Below, in pieces: positions 59,729 through 64,000 of a stretch of DNA of 64,000 nucleotides; within the stretch, counting starts at the first letter, position 1, and the number at the start of each line of letters is the position of its first letter. The stretch is from the NCBI RefSeq assembly GCF_018863395.1, contig NZ_JAHKRR010000001.1:868001-932000 (forward strand), in the 5' to 3' direction. Both the position numbers and the translations under genes were made by a program. Under the pieces are notes generated by a model that worked only from the letters and a program-made list of their open reading frames with translations, did no database searches and was not told where the DNA came from. The DNA is from Sinomicrobium weinanense (lineage in GTDB: Bacteria > Bacteroidota > Bacteroidia > Flavobacteriales > Flavobacteriaceae).

Positions 59729-60094
59729 ATGGCTTCAACACACAATTTTAGAAAATTAGCTATTTGGAAAGATGGTATACAGATAGCTAAGGAGACCTAT
59801 GCAACCACTAAAATATTCCCTAAATCTGAGGTTTATGGTCTATGTAGTCAAATGCAACGTTCAGCTGTTTCTATTCCATCAAATATTGCAGAGGGGACAG
59901 CCCGAAGCACAAATAAACATTTTATTCAATACCTTGAAAATGCACTTGGATCGGCATATGAATGGGAAACACAACTCATTATTGCCTTTGAAGTGGGATA
60001 TGTGTCAGAAAAAACATATACGCATTTAGAGACAAAAATCAATAAAATTCAAGCAATGATTTCAAAATTTATAGATGGATTATCCCAAAATTAG
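59729..60094 (+). CDS. Four-helix-bundle protein, S23/IVP family
   Basis: The 121-aa protein (from ATG 59729; ATG 59723 adds two residues) has the S23 pattern: LAIWKDGIQIAKETYATTKI, VYGLCSQMQRSAVSIPSNIAEGTAR, FIQYLENALGSAYEWETQLI and two closing helices. 'SVSIPSNIAEG' is diagnostic. Relatives are encoded by 23S rRNA intervening sequences or act as accessory proteins (Avd) of diversity-generating retroelements; free-standing copies have no known role. It is inserted between the HAD-ECH and thiolase genes, framed by inverted heptamer arrays, so it looks like an insertion. Confidence 0.88.
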   Translation: MASTHNFRKLAIWKDGIQIAKETYATTKIFPKSEVYGLCSQMQRSAVSIPSNIAEGTARSTNKHFIQYLENALGSAYEWETQLIIAFEVGYVSEKTYTHLETKINKIQAMISKFIDGLSQN

Positions 60095-60133
60095 TCCTAC
60101 GTCTTAAGTCTTGAAGTCATAAGTCATAAATCA
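60092..60133 (-). repeat. Heptamer array after S23 gene 1 (inverted partner)
   Basis: Units TAGTCCT, ACGTCTT, AAGTCTT, GAAGTCA, TAAGTCA, TAAATCA are the complement type of the array at 59673-59721. The array overlaps the last codon of the S23 gene and leaves 7 bp to the thiolase ATG. Confidence 0.7.
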
Positions 60134-60140
60134 CAATACT

Positions 60141-61328
60141 ATGAAACAAACAGCATACATAGTCAAAGCATACAGAACCGCCGTAGGCAAAGCCCCCAGG
60201 GGAACTTTCCGGTTCAAAAGGCCCGATGAACTGGCCGCAGAGACCATTCAGCACCTCCTGAAAGAGCTCCCGGACCTCGACAAAAGCCGTATAGACGACG
60301 TCATGGTAGGCAATGCCATGCCCGAAGCCGAACAGGGCCTGAACATGGGGCGGCTCATTTCCCTGATGGGACTTGATATTGTCGACGTACCCGGGGTAAC
60401 GGTAAACCGCTACTGCGCCTCCGGAATAGAGACCATAGGCATGGCCACCGCCAAAATACAGACAGGAATGGCCGACTGTATCATTGCCGGCGGGGCGGAA
60501 AGCATGAGTTATATCCCCATGGGAGGATATAAACCCGTTCCCGACTACGGTATGGCCAAGGCCGGGCATGAAGATTATTACTGGGGTATGGGGCTAACCG
60601 CTGAAGCCGTTGCGGAAAAATTCAAGGTCTCCCGCGAAGACCAGGACGAGTTTGCTTATAATTCCCATCAAAAAGCCCTGAAAGCCCAGGCTGAGGGTAA
60701 GTTTGACAAGCAAATCGTCCCTATTGAGATCGAACAGGTGTTTGTTGATGCTTCAGGAAAAAAAGCGACAAGGTCATATACCGTAACCAAAGACGAAGGC
60801 CCCCGGGCAGATACCTCAATGGAAGCTCTGGCCAGGCTCAGGCCCGTATTTGCCAATGGAGGGAGCGTCACTGCCGGAAACTCGTCCCAGATGAGCGATG
60901 GAGCGGCTTTTGTTATGGTAATGAGCGAAGAAATGGTAAAAGAACTCAACCTCGAACCCATAGCCCGGCTGGTGAGCTTTGCCTCAGCCGGTGTAGAACC
61001 CCGTATTATGGGAATAGGCCCGATAAAAGCCATTCCCAAAGCACTGAAGCAAGCCGGGATGCAGTTAAAGGATATCGAACTCGTAGAACTCAATGAAGCC
61101 TTCGCTTCTCAATCGCTTGCAGTGATCCGCGAACTGGGCATGGACCCCGATATTGTAAATGTAAATGGCGGTGCAATCTCCCTGGGCCACCCGCTGGGAT
61201 GTACCGGGGCCAAACTTTCGGTACAATTGTTTAACGAAATGAAGCTCAGGGGCAATAAATACGGTATGGTAACCATGTGTGTAGGTACCGGGCAGGGTGC
61301 AGCGGGGATTTATGAACTTCTGGGTTAA
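60141..61328 (+). CDS. Acetyl-CoA C-acyltransferase (thiolase)
   Basis: The 395-aa enzyme has the thiolase hallmarks: the nucleophilic cysteine in [13 protein letters not shown] (~residue 90), [34 protein letters not shown] with the histidine, and the second cysteine in [18 protein letters not shown]. It cleaves 3-oxoacyl-CoA to acetyl-CoA and a shortened acyl-CoA, the last step of beta-oxidation. It pairs with the upstream HAD-ECH subunit. Gaps to both neighbours are filled by S23 cassettes. Confidence 0.94.
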   Translation: MKQTAYIVKAYRTAVGKAPRGTFRFKRPDELAAETIQHLLKELPDLDKSRIDDVMVGNAMPEAEQGLNMGRLISLMGLDIVDVPGVTVNRYCASGIETIGMATAKIQTGMADCIIAGGAESMSYIPMGGYKPVPDYGMAKAGHEDYYWGMGLTAEAVAEKFKVSREDQDEFAYNSHQKALKAQAEGKFDKQIVPIEIEQVFVDASGKKATRSYTVTKDEGPRADTSMEALARLRPVFANGGSVTAGNSSQMSDGAAFVMVMSEEMVKELNLEPIARLVSFASAGVEPRIMGIGPIKAIPKALKQAGMQLKDIELVELNEAFASQSLAVIRELGMDPDIVNVNGGAISLGHPLGCTGAKLSVQLFNEMKLRGNKYGMVTMCVGTGQGAAGIYELLG

Positions 61329-61330
61329 GA

Positions 61331-61372
61331 GAGTACATAGTACTAAGTACTAAGTACCAAGTATTAAGTACA
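61331..61372 (+). repeat. Heptamer array before S23 gene 2
   Basis: Units GAGTACA, TAGTACT, AAGTACT, AAGTACC, AAGTATT, AAGTACA. Inverted partner at 61808-61842. Confidence 0.72.
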
Positions 61373-61412
61373 GTGTTGTGATATAATAAGTGAAACTGAT
61401 AAAACTTAAATT

Positions 61413-61763
61413 ATGCATCGATTTGAAGAACTAAAGATCTGGCAAAAGGCTATGGATATAGCAGAACATTGTTACCGGGTTTCAGCTGATTTTCCTAAAG
61501 AAGAGAAATACAATTTAACTTCACAGATCAGGCGTAGCAGTGTTTCTATTCCTTCGAATATTGCGGAAGGTGCAGGAAGGAATTCTAATGGTGAATTTAA
61601 GCAGTTTTTAGGAGTTACCAATGGTTCGTCATTCGAATTACTCACTCAATTATATCTTTCGGAAAGACTAAAATTTTCAACAAAAGAAAGAGTACAACCC
61701 ATTATAAAAGAACTCCTTGAAGTTTGTAAAATGAACTATTCGCTACAAAAATCATTATTGTAA
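61413..61763 (+). CDS. Four-helix-bundle protein, S23/IVP family
   Basis: The 116-aa protein begins MHRFEELKIWQKAMDIAEHC, continues YNLTSQIRRSSVSIPSNIAEGAGRNSNG and EFKQFLGVTNGSSFELLTQL and ends MNYSLQKSLL. Same family as the product of 59729-60094, but from a different branch (the two share mainly the 'SVSIPSNIAEG' core). So the two cassettes did not arise by recent duplication of one another. It lies between thiolase and acyl-CoA dehydrogenase, inside inverted heptamer arrays. Confidence 0.88.
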   Translation: MHRFEELKIWQKAMDIAEHCYRVSADFPKEEKYNLTSQIRRSSVSIPSNIAEGAGRNSNGEFKQFLGVTNGSSFELLTQLYLSERLKFSTKERVQPIIKELLEVCKMNYSLQKSLL

Positions 61764-61807
61764 CGACAGAGCAAAGTATTCGGTCATCAAAATCACCTAC
61801 ACAATTA

Positions 61808-61842
61808 TACTTAGTACTTGGTACTTAATACTTTGTACTCTA
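61808..61842 (-). repeat. Heptamer array after S23 gene 2 (inverted partner)
   Basis: Units TACTTAG, TACTTGG, TACTTAA, TACTTTG, TACTCTA, the complement of the array at 61331-61372. Confidence 0.72.
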
Positions 61843-61860
61843 CATAAAATCTAAAAAAAA

Positions 61861-63669
61861 ATGGAAACAACAACAGAAAAAGACAACATCCTCCGCGGCG
61901 GGCAGTTCCTGGTCAGGGAAACCGCATGCGAAGACGTCTTCACTCCGGAAGACTTCTCAGAGGAGCAAAAGATGATGCGCGACACCGTAAGGGACTTTAT
62001 CGACCGGGAAGTATGGCCCAATAAAGAACGCTTCGAAAAAAAGGACTATGCCTTTACCGAAGAGATCATGCGGAAAGCCGGTGAACTCGGCCTGCTGAGC
62101 GTAGCTGTTCCGGAAGAATACGGGGGTATGGGAATGGATTTTGTGTCCACCATGCTGGTCTGTGATTATATTTCCGGGGCAACGGGCTCCATAGCCACTG
62201 CCTTCGGGGCGCATACCGGAATAGGCACCATGCCCATCCTCCTCTACGGAACCGAAGAACAAAAAAAGAAATACGTACCCAGACTGGCCACAGGAGAATG
62301 GTTTGGCTGCTACTGCCTCACTGAACCCGGCGCGGGAAGTGATGCCAATAGCGGAAAGACCAAAGCAGTACTCAGTGAGGACGGAAAACACTACCTTATA
62401 TCCGGCCAGAAAATGTGGATATCCAATGCCGGGTTTTGCGACCTCATGATCGTATTTGCCCGTATTGAGGACGATAAGTACATCACCGGGTTTATTGTGG
62501 AATACGATCCGGAAAACGGCATTACCCTCGGAGAGGAAGAACACAAGCTCGGTATCCGGGCCTCCTCTACCCGGCAGGTATTTTTTAACGAGACCAAAGT
62601 TCCCGTAGAAAACATGCTTTCCGAAAGAGGCAATGGTTTTAAGATCGCCATGAATGCCCTGAACATAGGCCGAATAAAACTGGCCGCCGCCTGCCTGGAT
62701 GCCCAGAGGCGCGTGATCAGCAATTCGGTAAAATACGCCAACGAACGCGTACAGTTCAAAACACCTATCGCCCAATTCGGGGCCATAAAAGCTAAACTGG
62801 CGGAAATGGCCGCTACGGCTTATGCCGGCGAATCGGCATGTTACCGGGCAGCGAAAAATATTGAAGACCGGATAGCCATCCGGAAATCGGAAGGTAACAG
62901 CCACCAGGAAGCCGAACTCAAAGGCGTGGAAGAATATGCCATCGAATGTTCCATACTCAAGGTAGCCGCTTCAGAAGATGTGCAGAACTGTACTGACGAA
63001 GGCATACAGATCTTCGGCGGTATGGGCTTTTCTGAAGACACCCCGATGGAAGCCGCCTGGAGGGATGCCCGTATTTCCCGTATCTACGAAGGTACCAATG
63101 AGATCAACCGGATGCTCACCGTTGGGATGCTCGTAAAAAAAGCCATGAAGGGACATGTAGACCTCCTTACCCCTGCCCAGAATGTCGCAGACGAACTGAT
63201 GGGGATCCCTTCCTTCGATACGCCCGACTATTCCGATTTATTCTCCGAAGAAAAGGAAATGATCGGCAAACTGAAAAAGGTATTTCTTATGGTGGCCGGA
63301 TCTGCAGTTCAGAAGTACGGCCCGCAACTGGAAGAGCATCAACAGTTGCTCATGGCCGCTGCCGATATCCTTATTGAGATATATATGGCCGAGTCCGTAA
63401 TACTCAGAACGGAAAAACTCGCCAAAAAAGAAGGAGAAGACAAGGCAGCCGCACAGATAGCCATGGCCAGGTTGTACCTGTACAAAGCTGTGGATATCAT
63501 TAACCTGAAAGGAAAAGAAGGGATCGTTTCGTTTGCAGAAGGCGACGAGCAGCGCATGATGCTCATGGGCCTCAAACGCTTTACAAAATATACGAACATC
63601 CCCAACGTAGTTGCCCTGAGGAACACTATTGCGGACAAGTTGATCGCAGATAACGAATATAAATTCTAA
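61861..63669 (+). CDS. Acyl-CoA dehydrogenase (large, ~600-aa type)
   Basis: The 602-aa flavoprotein has an N-terminal helical domain (FTPEDFSEEQKMMRDTVRDF), the mid beta-domain signature CYCLTEPGAGSDANSGKTKA, then KMWISNAGFCDLMIVFARI and a C-terminal domain with GEGF-like RGNGFKIAMNALNIGRIKLA and FGGMGFSEDTPMEAAWRDARI; the base glutamate is expected in YEGTNEINRML. An extra C-terminal ~180-residue helical extension is typical of very-long-chain types. It performs the first step of beta-oxidation and probably ends the MarR-led operon. Confidence 0.93.
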   Translation: METTTEKDNILRGGQFLVRETACEDVFTPEDFSEEQKMMRDTVRDFIDREVWPNKERFEKKDYAFTEEIMRKAGELGLLSVAVPEEYGGMGMDFVSTMLVCDYISGATGSIATAFGAHTGIGTMPILLYGTEEQKKKYVPRLATGEWFGCYCLTEPGAGSDANSGKTKAVLSEDGKHYLISGQKMWISNAGFCDLMIVFARIEDDKYITGFIVEYDPENGITLGEEEHKLGIRASSTRQVFFNETKVPVENMLSERGNGFKIAMNALNIGRIKLAAACLDAQRRVISNSVKYANERVQFKTPIAQFGAIKAKLAEMAATAYAGESACYRAAKNIEDRIAIRKSEGNSHQEAELKGVEEYAIECSILKVAASEDVQNCTDEGIQIFGGMGFSEDTPMEAAWRDARISRIYEGTNEINRMLTVGMLVKKAMKGHVDLLTPAQNVADELMGIPSFDTPDYSDLFSEEKEMIGKLKKVFLMVAGSAVQKYGPQLEEHQQLLMAAADILIEIYMAESVILRTEKLAKKEGEDKAAAQIAMARLYLYKAVDIINLKGKEGIVSFAEGDEQRMMLMGLKRFTKYTNIPNVVALRNTIADKLIADNEYKF

Positions 63670-63704
63670 TCCCGGTTTCATCGCCGGGAGGTTTTGGTTG
63701 GTTG

Positions 63705-63736
63705 AAAACGCCCTGTATTGTTCAGGGCGTTTTTTT
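63705..63736 (+). terminator. Rho-independent terminator of the beta-oxidation operon
   Basis: AACGCCCTG (63707-63715) and CAGGGCGTT (63723-63731) form a perfect 9-bp stem with a 7-nt loop, followed by a run of Ts. It begins 36 bp after the acyl-CoA dehydrogenase stop. Confidence 0.9.
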
Positions 63737-63829
63737 ATATTAGAAGGAGTGTAAAGCGCATGATGTAAAACAATACTTGATTTAATTTTCAGCCTGTTCA
63801 ACAAGTATTTTACCCGGTTTTTTTCTGCA

Positions 63830-63873
63830 GAAAGCAATAAAAATCAGCGCCTATCTGCGATATCTGCGGGCTG
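63830..63873. repeat. Dispersed TCTGCG-type repeat, copy 3
   Basis: TTCTGCAGAAAGCAATAAAA followed by CGCCTATCTGCGATATCTGC resembles 1689-1741 and 6910-6937. Confidence 0.5.
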
Positions 63874-63902
63874 GCTTTTTAAATTTTACCATTAATTACA
63901 AT

Positions 63903-63949
63903 GCTCTGTGTCTCTTTGTGCCTGCTTTGTGAACCTTTGTGATAAAAAC
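63903..63949 (+). repeat. Dispersed CTTTGTG-type repeat, copy 4
   Basis: GCTCTGTGTCTCTTTGTGCC and GCTTTGTGAACCTTTGTGAT match 50660-50706. No gene was seen from 63737 to the end of the window. Confidence 0.65.
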
Positions 63950-64000
63950 AAAACCCATAACATTGGAAATCATATCGTAATTTTTATTACCTCTCCAAAG

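Noticed and set aside
61957-62904. 315-aa ORF opposite the acyl-CoA dehydrogenase gene
   Set aside because: Antisense shadow of a well-conserved enzyme gene; no family match and no expression signals.
1-64000. tRNA, rRNA, known riboswitches, integrase or transposase genes
   Set aside because: None could be recognised by eye on either strand; a tRNAscan/Rfam run would be needed to exclude small RNAs.

Overview
The window is chromosomal DNA of a Bacteroidota bacterium, most likely a member of the Flavobacteriaceae. The evidence is the gene families (DUF5916 barrel protein, ECF sigma/FecR/TonB receptor/DUF4249 block, WG-repeat and PD40 proteins, HAD-ECH order in the fatty-acid oxidation protein), promoters of the TTG...TAnnTTTG type, and weak or absent Shine-Dalgarno sequences. 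No rRNA, tRNA, CRISPR array or transposase gene was seen. The genus cannot be fixed from the sequence alone.

Layout. 1-5.8 kb: end of a DUF5916 protein, a Crp/Fnr regulator, two small membrane proteins, TrmO, a secreted protein and an LRR-like lipoprotein. 5.8-8.4 kb: a beta-lactamase-fold serine hydrolase and an M20 peptidase. 8.5-11.5 kb: an ArsR-led run of small stress-type genes (AHSA1/SRPBCC, YCII, DoxX-like, DUF1801, YdeI-like). 11.5-16.5 kb: S41 protease, WG-repeat protein, PD40 lipoprotein. 16.5-24.5 kb: AraC, Crp/Fnr and GlxA-type regulators mixed with VOC and SRPBCC genes and a serine hydrolase-TPR protein. 24.5-26.9 kb: repeat-rich spacer, a ProC-like reductase, and an unlisted 50-codon gene for a double-glycine-leader peptide divergent from an XRE regulator. 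26.9-29.2 kb: a CFA-type methyltransferase and an esterase-TPR protein.

29.2-37.6 kb is an accessory island, clearly AT-richer than its surroundings. It holds a 63-bp tandem satellite bounded by inverted repeats, a broken HTH gene, two copies of a ~1.1-kb module with an unknown 143-aa gene, an ImmA/IrrE-PIN pair that looks like a toxin-antitoxin system, a stand-alone PD-(D/E)XK nuclease-like protein, a RadC-like JAMM protein and a membrane-anchored unknown. Three of its transcription units start with the same upstream box at nearly constant distance from a TAnnTTTG promoter, and two of these boxes lie at the end of a ~210-bp dispersed repeat. This suggests a mobile or recombining set of promoter-bearing repeats feeding defence-type genes.

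37.6-48.8 kb: a HEPN protein, AraC regulator with divergent Old Yellow Enzyme, an M19 dipeptidase, then an ECF sigma-FecR-TonB receptor-DUF4249 uptake operon. 48.8-56.2 kb: FKBP isomerase, D-threonine-aldolase-like enzyme, a second ArsR-SRPBCC set, a long-chain acyl-CoA synthetase and a GH29 fucosidase. 56.4-63.7 kb: a MarR-led beta-oxidation operon (HAD-ECH protein, thiolase, acyl-CoA dehydrogenase) ended by a clear terminator. It is interrupted by two four-helix-bundle (S23/IVP) genes, each framed by inverted heptamer arrays.

The intergenic DNA is unusually structured: at least ten degenerate 7-bp tandem arrays, two MITE-like elements with TGATGCGTTAA ends, and several dispersed repeat families. 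The strongest leads are the GG-leader peptide with its XRE neighbour, the shared island promoter box, and the heptamer-framed S23 cassettes.
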